Shown: in pieces, positions 23,150 through 32,660 of the stretch
Layout: every line of letters begins with the position of its first letter
Numbering within the stretch: position 1 is the first letter of the stretch
From: Mercenaria mercenaria
Lineage: Eukaryota; Mollusca; Bivalvia; Venerida; Veneridae
Length of the DNA: 64,000 bases
Direction: 5' to 3'
Assembly (NCBI RefSeq): GCF_021730395.1
Contig: NW_026463317.1
Span: 1-64,000 of the forward strand
Program-made: the position numbers and the translations under genes
Notes under the pieces: model-generated
What the model saw: the letters and a program-made list of their open reading frames with translations, nothing else
What the model was told of the DNA's origin: nothing
The model's database searches: none

Positions 23150-24125
23150 ATTTTTGAAATATATAAATTATTTAAACCCCGTATTTCCGGCATATACGGG
23201 AAATATACGGAGTTGTATACCAAGCATATACGGACATATACGTCCCGTATTTTTGAAATATATAAATTATTTAAACCCCGTATTTCCGGCATATACGGGA
23301 AATATACGGAGTTGTATACCAAGCATATACGGACATATACGTCCCGTATTTTCGAAATATACAAATTATTTAAATCCCGTATTTCCGGCATATACGGGAA
23401 ATATACGGAGTTGTATACGAAGAATATACGGGAAATTTAATCCCTGTATTTTCAAAATATACAAACTATACATACACCGTATATCCAGAATATACGGGAA
23501 ATATACGGAGTTGTATACAAAGAATACACGGGAAATATGTCCCGTATTTTTAAAATATACAAATTTTTAAAATCCCGCATTTCTGGCATATACGGGAAAT
23601 ATACGGAGTTGTACACCAAGCATATACGGGACATATACGTGCCGTATTTTCGAAATATACAAATTATTTAAATCCCGTAATTCCGGCATATACAGGAAAT
23701 ATACGGAGTTGTATACAAAGAATATACGGGAAATTTAATCCCTGTATTTTCGAAATATACAAACTATACATATCCCGTATATCCAGAATATACGGGAAAT
23801 ATACGGGGTTGTATATGAAACATATACGGGAAATATACGTCCCGTATTTTCGTAGTATACGGATTTATGTATATTCCCGTACACCAGACATATACGGGAA
23901 TATACGGTGTTGTATACGATCAGAATAACCCTTTTTAGAATTTCCCGTATTTCAATAATATACGGGGTATCGTATACTAAGAATTCCGTATTTCATAGTA
24001 TACGGAAATCCGTATTTTATTAGTATACGGACTTTTAAATATACAAGCCCCGTACACGCCCGTATTTAAGTTTTCCCGTATTTCTTCCCGTATACGGGTA
24101 ATATACGGGTAATATACGGGATCCC
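23150..24125. repeat. right palindromic array, ~104-bp period
   Basis: The unit is 'CCCGTATTTTTGAAATATA', 'AAATTATTTAAA(C/T)CCCGTATT', 'CCGGCATATACGGGAAATAT', 'ACGGAGTTGTATACCAAG' and 'CATATACGG'. It repeats near 23,146, 23,250, 23,342, 23,540 and 23,640 with a variant unit in between. It shares the CCCGTATA core with the left array but has a different spacer, so the two arrays expanded independently. Confidence 0.85.
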
Positions 24126-24339
24126 ATACACTCTTTTTTCGCAGTGATAATAACTAAGATAGGTGATAATAATGCTCAAAAAATGTCAAATTTATTAAAT
24201 GCTGGAATTCCAAAATTTAAGAGAAAATCAAACGAAGAGCAGTTCAAGTACAATAGCAAAGTAAGTGTGACTTTGGATGAAGCTGAGTCATTGTTATCTG
24301 ATGGAGAAACGGACGAATGTAGTAGGAAAATAACAGAAG

Positions 24340-25369
24340 GTTAGTTAATTATTTTTTATAAATTAATCATATTTTTTAATTCATACATTTTACTGCACAG
24401 CCGTACTATCGATTGATAAATTACACGAAATTTGACAGGTGTATCTACCAGGCAGGTAATCAAGCAATTAAACGTTTACGACTTTTCAACGGGAAATATG
24501 TTCAATTTATGAAAGTAACACACGATGAACATAACAATTATATCTTTGTGACACAAAATATATATACGCGGTTAAAAAAAGTTCTGCACACACGGGTGAC
24601 TATATTTTTTTATAAAAACAAACATGAATACACCAGATTAAACTTTAATCAAAGCTTAACACAGAACTGAAAACGAAAATAAAATCCAAGTATCCGTTCT
24701 TGAGTAATCCATAAAAGAAGGGTCCTCTGTCAAAAATGGTTAAATCACTGTTTTACCACCAAACACTTATAATGCGTATATCCTCCACGCTGAATGTGAC
24801 ACTCTGCTTGATACCGCTAATTAAGACGAACAACAGTACTCCGGTGAATTCCAAATGTCACTGCAACATCCTGGGATCGCAATCCAGCTTGTAAATGTCC
24901 CAGAGCACGAGCCCGGTCTTAACGGGCGCTTTGGCAGTACATTAGCCATTACTGTGACAGTGGCCAAACTTTGAATATGGATCGCAAGTATATTTTCATT
25001 TATAAAATTCGTTTTACAAACAAGATAATTAAGTAATTAAGTTACTAGGTGTATAGAATAAATTACTCATATTCAGGACTTTCTGTGTGTATGGTCAGTG
25101 TGTGAGGAAAGAATGCAAGCAAGACTATTCTGAGCAATTTTCAAATTGACTGCTAATTTTGCCAATTTTGAAGGCTTACCCCCAGTGCATATAAACTGTT
25201 ATAACTTGATCATTTATGTATCAATTTTCATTCTGTTTCGACCAGTATCCTTGTAACAGATATCTGTTGACTATGGTTAATCCAAAAAAGCATGTAATGT
25301 TTTAATTTACGCTATAATGAAGAAAACATCCAGCTATGCAGGACTTGTTTTACCGAGTATATATTTCAG
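24340..25369 (+). other. intron-like interval in the gag-like region
   Basis: The interval starts GTTAGT and ends TATATTTCAG, and gag-like homology resumes directly on either side. Spliceosomal introns have been reported in some Ngaro/DIRS-type elements. It could instead be an inserted sequence. It holds a Tc1/mariner relic. Confidence 0.45.
24705..24985 (-). mobile_element. Tc1/mariner transposase N-terminal relic
   Basis: On the minus strand the stretch near 24,820-24,930 reads 'RARALGHLQAGLRSQDVAVT' and then 'FGIHRSTVVRL'. This is the helix-turn-helix DNA-binding region of Tc1-like transposases. The catalytic DDE part is absent and at least one stop interrupts the remnant. No terminal inverted repeats are recognisable. 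Confidence 0.65.
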
Positions 25370-25689
25370 CAAAAGACATGGTATTACACCAGCAAAAGTT
25401 AATACGACTGGCTGACAATTCGTATTTTGGTTGGAGAGTCGTACACGAGTACGAATGTAATCCTCTTGCCGGCAACTCGGTGACAAAAAGCGTATGATGC
25501 AGGCCGAATCAAGGGCCAGTCGAAAGTTCAGGGCAGAGAAGATGCGCTCGACAACGCAGCAAACGTTTCCAATAACAAGATGTATATAAATTTGTTATGT
25601 ACATTAGATCAGAAAAGTAAAGGGCAGTCTAAAATTATGGGCCCGAAGAGCCCATTGAAACCTTATCTCCTGTAGGTAGGTTGAACAAA

Positions 25690-27660
25690 AGTATCATAAA
25701 TGGAAAGAGGCAACTTGAAGTGATTATATATTGAATGTTATTGATAAAGGATATAAATTACCCTTTAAAACAATTCTTGAGGGAATAATACTTAAAAACA
25801 ATCGTTCAGCGAGAGAAAATGTTTCTTTCGTAGAGCAAGAAATTCAAGACTTATTAGATAGAGGAATAATATCAAAATCAAAAGAAACACCAAAGGTAGT
25901 CATCAACCCTCTCACTGTAGCTATAAATAAAAAAGAGAAAAAGAGAGTAGTTTTAGATTTCAGATATATAAATCCCCATCTACATCAATTCAAAATTACA
26001 TTTGAGGATATAAAAATAGCAGAGAAATTATTCGAAAAGAACTTCTTTATATTTACCTACGACTTAAAAGGAGCTCATCATCATATTGATATTTTTGATG
26101 AGCACAGAACTTACCTAGGGTTTTCATTCCCTGAGAACGGGTCCAAGACATATTACGTGTTTAATTCTTTACCATTCAGAATAAAAACACATATTCACAA
26201 AAAAAAATCATTATATTTCTGGATGATGGTGTAGGCGGTCATAAAACTCTTATGAATGCAATCACTTCAAGTGATTATACAAAACAAACTCTCATTGATT
26301 ATGGGTTTGTACTAGCATACGAGAAATGCAAATGGGCACCGAAATAAGAGGTAACGTGGCTTGGTCATGTGTTAGATATGGAACATAATCTATTGTTCAT
26401 TGCTGAAAATAGAATACGGGGATTAGAGTCTTTCATGGACTCTCTTATTTATCACGTCAGTATATCAAAACATAATTTAAAATCTGTTAGATATTTCGCA
26501 AGTGTCGTAGGACAGATCATTTCTGTACAAAGTGTCACAGGTAACAAAGTACGGCTTTTAACCAGATATTTATTCAATTGTATTAATTCCAGAGTCAGCC
26601 GGAATGATCCAGTTCTGGTCACAGAAAACGCAGTTGGCGAATTACAAAACTGGAGACAAAACGTACGTTCTGTAAACAAAAATGGTAAAAAACATTGATA
26701 AGAAATAAATATGCATTTACAACGTGTTTGCAGATGCAAGCCAATCAGGTTACGGAGGGTACGTGGAATTTAACAACTCTCAGTGCCCTTCAAAATATTC
26801 ACTAGGTGATGACGTCACAGGGTGTCGCAAAAGTCAAGGTTTTGATAACCAGTCAGATGCTTACTGTAAGCATGATACACAAGCAGGTAACGTTTTCTCA
26901 TAAATTGAATACAAAGATGATAGCTTGTCCCTGGAAGCGGACATTATAAATATTTCTAGTGTATTTGGAGGAGTAAATGCCGGTCACGTATTCCCGGAAG
27001 TGAATACGATATTAGAATCCCCGGAAGTGGATAGTGGTATAGTACCAAACAGATGCATGTCCCCGGAAGTGGACAAAAATTCTAATACGATAACCTCGGG
27101 AAAGTTTGATTACAAACATTTCCATCAACGTGATTCATTCAATACAAAACCGGAAGTAGTTGGTATTTCAACAGGTAGTGGTAAGTCTACATTTACAAAT
27201 TCAGAAGTAATCGGATCGTGGTCAAAACGGAACATGGCCATAGTGAGGCCGAAGCCGTAAGTAGAGTACTGCGCTCGCACGAAGAGGCGCTTAAAGGTTC
27301 TTATGTGAAAGTATACTCAGACATCAAAAATGTCTCTTCAGTGCTTTTAAACGGTAGTCATAAAAACAATATTCATAAAATAGCTGTAGATCTGAATAAA
27401 TTTTGTGATCAAAATTGCATTGTACTTTGACCCGAGTGGATTCCACGTGAGCTTAACACAAAGATTGGCTATTTAAGCAGATGCTCTGATTCAGATGACT
27501 GGTCAATATGTCCGAGTATATTTAAGGAATTAGATCGTAAATGGGGTCCTCATATAATCGATAGATTTGCGTCACATCTAAATAACAAATGCAATCGATT
27601 TAGTTCCCGTTGGTGGGTAACCGGACAGAAGCGGTTGATGCTCTAGTGCAGCCGTGGGGC
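25690..27660 (+). pseudogene. reverse transcriptase / RNase H remnant of the Ngaro-like element
   Basis: The reverse transcriptase part shows 'IQDLLDRGIISKS', 'KKRVVLDFRYINPHLHQF', 'FTYDLKGAHHHIDIF', 'YLGFSFPENGSKTYYVFNSL' and 'VRYFASVVGQIISVQ'. The RNase H part begins 'VFADASQSGYGGYVEFN' (near 26,718). It resumes near 27,330 with 'VKVYSDIKNVSSVLLNGS', 'EWIPRELN', 'DDWSICPSIFKELDRKWGPH' and 'IDRFASHLNNKCNRFSSRWW'. This arrangement is typical of DIRS/Ngaro pol. Several breaks occur. Within RNase H, about 26,930-27,160 carries an unusual insert with repeated CCGGAAGTGGA-type motifs. Confidence 0.78.
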
Positions 27661-27959
27661 TCCGATCTTTAAGTGAACTGGTTAGTTCCACCACCTAGAC
27701 TTGCATTAGCTTGTATAAGAAAATGTCTGAAAGGAAAAGCTGTTAGTACACTGATTGTGCTAAAGTGGGTTAGTGCGCCGTATTGGTCGTGGTTGTTTGA
27801 AGAGCAGAGATGATTCAAACCATACATACATGAGGTTCGAGTTCTTTGCAAAAAAATGCATTATTTCAGGCAATGGCAATAACGGCATTTTTGGAAACAG
27901 TGTCTTATATAGGATACGTTATAATAAGATATCATACAATACTAATGTATTTATTTCTT

Positions 27960-28945
27960 TATTAGGTGTTGACTTAGTTACCACACTGAAAAGGAAAGCC
28001 GATGAAGCCGAATTTATAGAGACCTCAACTTAAATGGCAGAAAAGATGGCTAATTACTTACTACAATCCAAAGCAGATGACACTGTAAATAAATATTTCA
28101 ATTCGTTTACACATTCTGAAAAGTTCTGCCACAAAAATAAACTCGTTTCCAAACCGGCACATCCCTTCACTGTTGGGCTTTATTTCACTAGTTTAATGGG
28201 CGAAGGCAAGATTAATCACGTTGTGACATCAGCTTTCTACAGTATCAAATGGGTGCATAACATTTATATGGAAGATCCGACAGAAAGTCCTGTTGTGAAA
28301 CAATTACTAGAAGCAGCCAAACATACACACTCCAAACCAGTATGTAAAAGGACGTTGTGTGTACTCGTAAACTACTACATTCTTTGTGACAGTGATGATA
28401 TATGTATTTTAAGGGACGACTTGTCTATGATTATGATTACGTACGCAGGATTTATGCGAATTACTTAAAATGTAAAGATGTGCGTTTCAATGATGATCAC
28501 GTGGCACTATATGTACCGAAAAGCAAAACTGATATTTATCCTAATGGTTCAGATATAGTTATTTGAAATGGCAGTACTTCGGCGTGCTCATATGTCTTGT
28601 TACAGAAATATATGAACGCGGCAGATTTGAATAATAAGACGAATATTTATTTAAATCAGCTTTAAGGTAAAAAAATGTAGTATCTGTGGTAAACGTTGAC
28701 AAGCCTTTTAGTTATACTAGAGCTAAGGAATATATTGTAAGTAAATTAAAATTAAATGCACCGAATAGAAGTCTTGGTACGCATATTCTTAGAGCCAGTG
28801 ATATCACTGAAGCAGGTTAAAGTTCTTATATCTCTGAGAGATGTCTTAAGAGACATAGGAGGTGGAAGTCAGACATTGCCAAAGATAGATATGTTAAGGA
28901 TTAGATTGAGAAAAGGCTCGCAGTTTCAAAAAAAGCTCGATTTGT
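27960..28945 (+). pseudogene. tyrosine recombinase remnant of the Ngaro-like element
   Basis: 'MANYLLQSKADDTVNKYFNS' and 'FTVGLYFTSLMGEGKINHVV' form the N-terminal SAM-like part. 'MITYAGFMRIT' holds the first catalytic Arg, and the H..R box region and 'HRRWKSDIAKDRYV' near 28,780-28,910 resemble the C-terminal catalytic part. YR enzymes integrate circular DNA copies of this element group. The gene is broken. Confidence 0.7.
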
Positions 28946-28971
28946 TATAGATTAAGCAATTGTTCATATAT

Positions 28972-29276
28972 AAAGAGCATTGAATTTGAAGGTATTTTCC
29001 TATCTATACTTTGCTTGTTCTATATTCGTTTCGCAAATCGCAAACGGAGTTTGTCTTTTGTTTGTAAGGAAGGTAGTTAGGACTATTTGTACTCTGCGGT
29101 ACATCGTGTACCAGAGTACCGTTGTCCTCATGGACACTGATTTACAAACCGATTTTACAAACCGGTTTGACCGGTATTGTTTGGTAGAGCATATAGTGAG
29201 ATACGTAAAAGGACTAGATACATGTTGAAAACAGTTCTAGCGATACTCTCATTGTGGCTTCAAATTCAATGCTCTA
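28972..29276. repeat. B1-A2 junction block inside a short inverted repeat
   Basis: B1 (29,021-29,083, ends 'GGTAGTTAGGAC') abuts A2 (29,084-29,258, starts 'TATTTGTACTC'), as expected for the circle junction of Ngaro-like elements. An 18-20-bp inverted repeat, AGAGCATTGAATTTGAAG / CTTCAAATTCAATGCTCT, brackets the block (28,974-28,991 and 29,258-29,275). Confidence 0.7.
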
Positions 29277-30079
29277 TTTACAGGAGTGAAACGCACCAAT
29301 AAGCGTTATTTATAATGAGTATTTGCATTTATCTCGCTTCCTACAAGATTCTTGCATTTCTATTGGTCAATAGACGTCACGTGCAGACAGGATATATTCC
29401 ATATCCTACTAGTACATTACAGATATGAATTTTCATTAAAAACAAAATGGCTGCCGCATCGCTAGGGTAATTAAAACAAGTCAGATTATAAGCCCAGCTA
29501 TAGATATCATTTCTGAGATAAAAAAAAATAGTGTTTTCTTGCCGTTCTCATTTTTCCTATCTAATTTAGATTCGTGAAGTAAGTGGAAATTATATAGAAG
29601 AACAGTAACTCTGCCGCGATTGACATAAATGTCGTTTTAGTTAAATCATCGTAAAGCAAAGGAATTAACACATTTGTAAGACAGCAGTTTGTTGTAGGAT
29701 CATTTAATCTATCTGCAAGATAAAAGATTTAACAGGAAACGGGACTAAAGCCGAAGTTTTAAGACATTTCTGACATCGTGTAATCTGATGATTTTTCGAA
29801 AGGATGGAGCGTAAAAGTTTTTCAAAATCAGTTCATAACCAGTATAAATGAGCTTCTGTGTTTTGTGATTCAGTCAAAATACAGTTCATTTTGCATTTTA
29901 TGGCTGGTGTAAGTTAATCAACTATAATCAAAGCATGAAAACCAGAGAAGAGTTCAGGATTCCAGTCTGCACTGTAACTGTAAGTAGCTTTATCTGTTTA
30001 TTAATTTAATATAAAAATTATGTCAATTATGGCAATTACAGCAAGGATGTAAAAGGTAGTCGGCAAGATAAAATCGTTA

Positions 30080-30210
30080 CACTGCTTGTTGGTGACAGAA
30101 TACGGGATATACGGTGTCTCGAAAATCCATATCCGGCTCGAGCTTCGCTCTCGCCTGATATGGATTTTCGAGACAGCGTATATCCCGTATCCTGTCACCA
30201 ACATGCAGTG
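30080..30210. mobile_element. 131-bp palindromic MITE with CACTGC ends
   Basis: The termini are CACTGC...GCAGTG, flanked by TA on each side. The arms 'GTTGGTGACAG', 'ATACGGGATATACGG' and 'GTCTCGAAAATCCATATC' are mirrored almost perfectly about 30,140. Both the CACTGC ends and the internal ATACGGGATATACGG motif echo the 18,028-24,146 element, so it may be a miniature relative. The flanks 29,280-30,075 and 30,215-30,957 hold nothing recognisable. Confidence 0.7.
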
Positions 30211-30957
30211 TAACTAATAGTATACATACAATGTTCAAAGTATGATACTTATTGAAGTGTTTAATTCTTTTTTATCCGCATGGTTACGTACAGTGTTCAA
30301 AGTATCATTCTTATTTAAGTTTTAAAGTTTACTTTTTTTTGGAGGCTTTAATATACATATAGAATTGTAAGAACGGTATATTGAATTAAAGTATGAAATG
30401 TCCGAGTATTCGGGAAAATCAAATATATATCAATGTGCAGTTTGTGGTATCACGCAAAGGTTTATTTAGGAAATACTGTAATTGAAACCGTCACTTGTAG
30501 TACTATTTTTTTATTGAGGAGGCACAATGTTTTACAATACGGATGCACAATGTCATGAAACGAGAACATCCCACCGTTTTTTGTCCGGAGAGATGTCCAA
30601 GCCATCCGCGGGTACAGGGTTCCAGAGGGTTTTTTACTCAAAGAGTTTTATCTCTGGTTTTACCTTTGCAGCTAGAGGTCTCGTCGATGGGCATATCAGA
30701 CATATATATTATAAACATGGAATTATGACACTTTTGAAGTATGAACATTTTTGATGTCATGATATCAGATTGTATGATATATTTCTGAAGTTATCATTCA
30801 TTTTGTAACACAATGAATATTACATGCATAAATACACGACATGTCATTATTACGTGCATATGAGTTGGGTTCACTATTACAGTGACTTAGATTTTACGTT
30901 ATTGTACGCAATGATACTTGTAATGACTTCTTACTTTTTGTAATAATGTCGTCACAA

Positions 30958-31020
30958 TATATTCGTTTCGCAAATCGCAAACGGAGTTTGTCTTTTGTTT
31001 GTAAGGAAGGTAGTTAGGAC
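30958..31020 (+). repeat. B2 terminal repeat of the Ngaro-like element
   Basis: These 63 bp, from 'TATATTCGTTTCGCAAATCG' to 'GGTAGTTAGGAC', are identical by eye to B1 at 29,021-29,083. They mark the 3' end of the element. Confidence 0.75.
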
Positions 31021-32016
31021 ACGCACTTACGAAAACTCGCTATAAGTGCAATCTTGCTGAACTTAAAGATGTAGCATATCTTGTCGCCAGGCTAGATTCG
31101 AAATTATTGAAGTGTAGTAATTCATACGGTGGTATGTTTAGACTTGTACGAATTATGACGAGCACGTGAGTGGACAGCGGACAACTATCATAGTTCTGGG
31201 GTAATCTCAAAGTAATTGCATTTTTTAATTATGTAAAGCGTAACAAATTCCAATAAAAATTACCCCAACATTTTGAACGTCCTTAAATTTATCAACAACT
31301 TTAACATGAAAATAATCATGATAATAGGCATATAAATGATAAAATCAGTCCGATCTACTTCATCTCAAGACAAGTTAGATACAGATGTGCATCACAGGTG
31401 GTAGCTGCGATCTATAAGAAGATCCTTTGGAAGCAAGCAAAATATTAACAAACTAAGCTTGGTTGAGTCTTTCATAAGAGTTAATATACAAAAATATGCA
31501 ACACCCTTCAGGTCCCGGCTAACACCGGCTGAATCGGAATTCTATCATTGAAAATTTGAATGGACACTTTGATCCCAAATGGACACACACAAAAAACAGA
31601 GTCCAAGTACTGGAACACATTTTACAGCTTCCACACGGCACTTAAAGACTGTTGTTGTGATAGAAAATAAAATATATCAGGTCTTTTGGAATCATAGAAC
31701 GCCACAAAGCAAAATAATAGCAGTCTTGAGTCTGTTCATGAGAAACACAACACTCTTGCCCATTAGCGCCGGTGTAATGAAGTATTTCGACCCCCATAGA
31801 ATAATGACCCCCCGGTCATTATTCTATAGAAAAAGTGACCCCCCCCCCCCCACCACCCGGTCATAGTATTATGACCTCCAGATCATAGTACTATGACTCC
31901 CCCACGTGAAGTAAACTGAACCTCACGAAGAATATTGACTCCCATAAAAAAACGACCCCTGATCATTTGGTCAAATTTAGTGATAACTCATGTATCTAAG
32001 GCCTAATTGCTGCATT

Positions 32017-32100
32017 TTATGCCCCCACTCGGGGGAGGGGGGCATACAGATTTGCCCTTGTCCGTCCGTCCGTCCTTCCGTTTGACCATTAGCCCCAGAT
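32017..32100 (+). repeat. hairpin plus (GTCC)n leader
   Basis: 'TATGCCCCCACTCGGGGGAG' leading to 'GGGGGGCATA' forms a hairpin and is followed by GTCCGTCCGTCCGTCC-type repeats. The same architecture recurs at 39,115 and 53,150. Confidence 0.6.
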
Positions 32101-32364
32101 ACCATCACTTGACACAGAAATCAGAGCATTCCGCAACGGGAAAAGGGATTCTATTTCTAGACGCTGTATCTTGGTGTATACATTTTTTTCAGGAAAATAA
32201 CAATTCACAATACGTTCACAAAACATACCAGTGTCAATAATCCCTGCAAACTTCGGTATGAAGTAATTCTTCAGAAGAAAACTGCACAAGAAACTGCTAG
32301 CATAGAACTTAGTAATAATAGAAGTTGCAATACTTAGCAGTAAAGTACGGTAGCGGCAACAATA

Positions 32365-32366
32365 GA

Positions 32367-32402
<36 letters not shown>

Positions 32403-32660
32403 CAGTGGTAGTGGCAGTTGTAGTAGCAGCAGCAGCAGCAGCAGCAGCAGCAGAGGAATATGTGACAGCAACAACAGCAGCAGGAGAAGAAGAGGTAGAT
32501 GTACAAGACGTATTAGTGGAAGCAGGTATAGTAGTATCAGTAGTAGCAGTTGTAGTAGTAGTAGTAGAAGTAGTAGTAGTAGTAGTAGTAGAAGAAGAAG
32601 AAGTACATGTAGTAATAGCATTAGAAGTAGCGGCACCAGTAGTAGTAGTACAATCAAAAT
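32365..32660. repeat. (AGT/AGC/AGA)n trinucleotide microsatellite
   Basis: An imperfect trinucleotide array of AGT with AGC and AGA variants. Open frames across it translate to poly-Val/Ala or poly-Leu and are artefacts. Confidence 0.9.

Larger units (their letters stand above)
18028..24146. mobile_element. 6.1-kb DNA element with CACTGCG ends and palindromic end arrays (CMC/EnSpm-like?)
   Basis: The outer ends are a perfect 14-bp inverted repeat, CACTGCGAAAAAAG on the left and its complement on the right. Both end regions (18,040-19,130 and 23,150-24,125) are arrays of the core CCCGTATA/TATACGGG. The interior has no recognisable transposase. CACTG termini and subterminal repeat arrays suggest the CMC (EnSpm/CACTA) superfamily, non-autonomous, but no clear target duplication is visible. 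It sits inside the gag-like region of the Ngaro-like element, so it is younger than that element. Confidence 0.65.
17918..25595 (+). pseudogene. gag-like ORF1 remnant of the Ngaro-like element (interrupted)
   Basis: Pieces resembling the ORF1 of DIRS/Ngaro elements lie at 17,918-18,027, 24,147-24,339 ('KIGDNNAQKMSNLLNAGIPK', 'FKRKSNEEQFKYN') and 25,370-25,595 ('LADNSYFGWRVVHEYE', 'AESRASRKFRAEKM'). They are separated by an inserted DNA element and by an intron-like interval. The product would be an RNA-binding, coat-like protein. It is broken. Confidence 0.6.
17751..31020 (+). mobile_element. fossil Ngaro-like (DIRS group) tyrosine-recombinase retroelement
   Basis: The element is framed by split direct repeats in the order A1 (17,751-17,917), B1 (29,021-29,083), A2 (29,084-29,258) and B2 (30,958-31,020), the arrangement known from Ngaro elements. 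Between them lie remnants of a gag-like ORF, reverse transcriptase/RNase H and a tyrosine recombinase, all on the plus strand. It has been enlarged by a 6.1-kb DNA element in the gag region and by smaller insertions. The coding parts are broken at roughly ten or more places, so it is inactive. A1 and A2 differ at several percent of positions by eye, suggesting a moderately old insertion. An 8-bp direct repeat CACTTACG flanks the element symmetrically, 3 bp outside each end. Confidence 0.72.

Noticed and set aside
17740-31031. CACTTACG flanks as a definite target duplication of the Ngaro-like element
   Set aside because: YR elements normally leave none, and the match is only 8 bp with a 3-bp offset each side; kept as an observation only.
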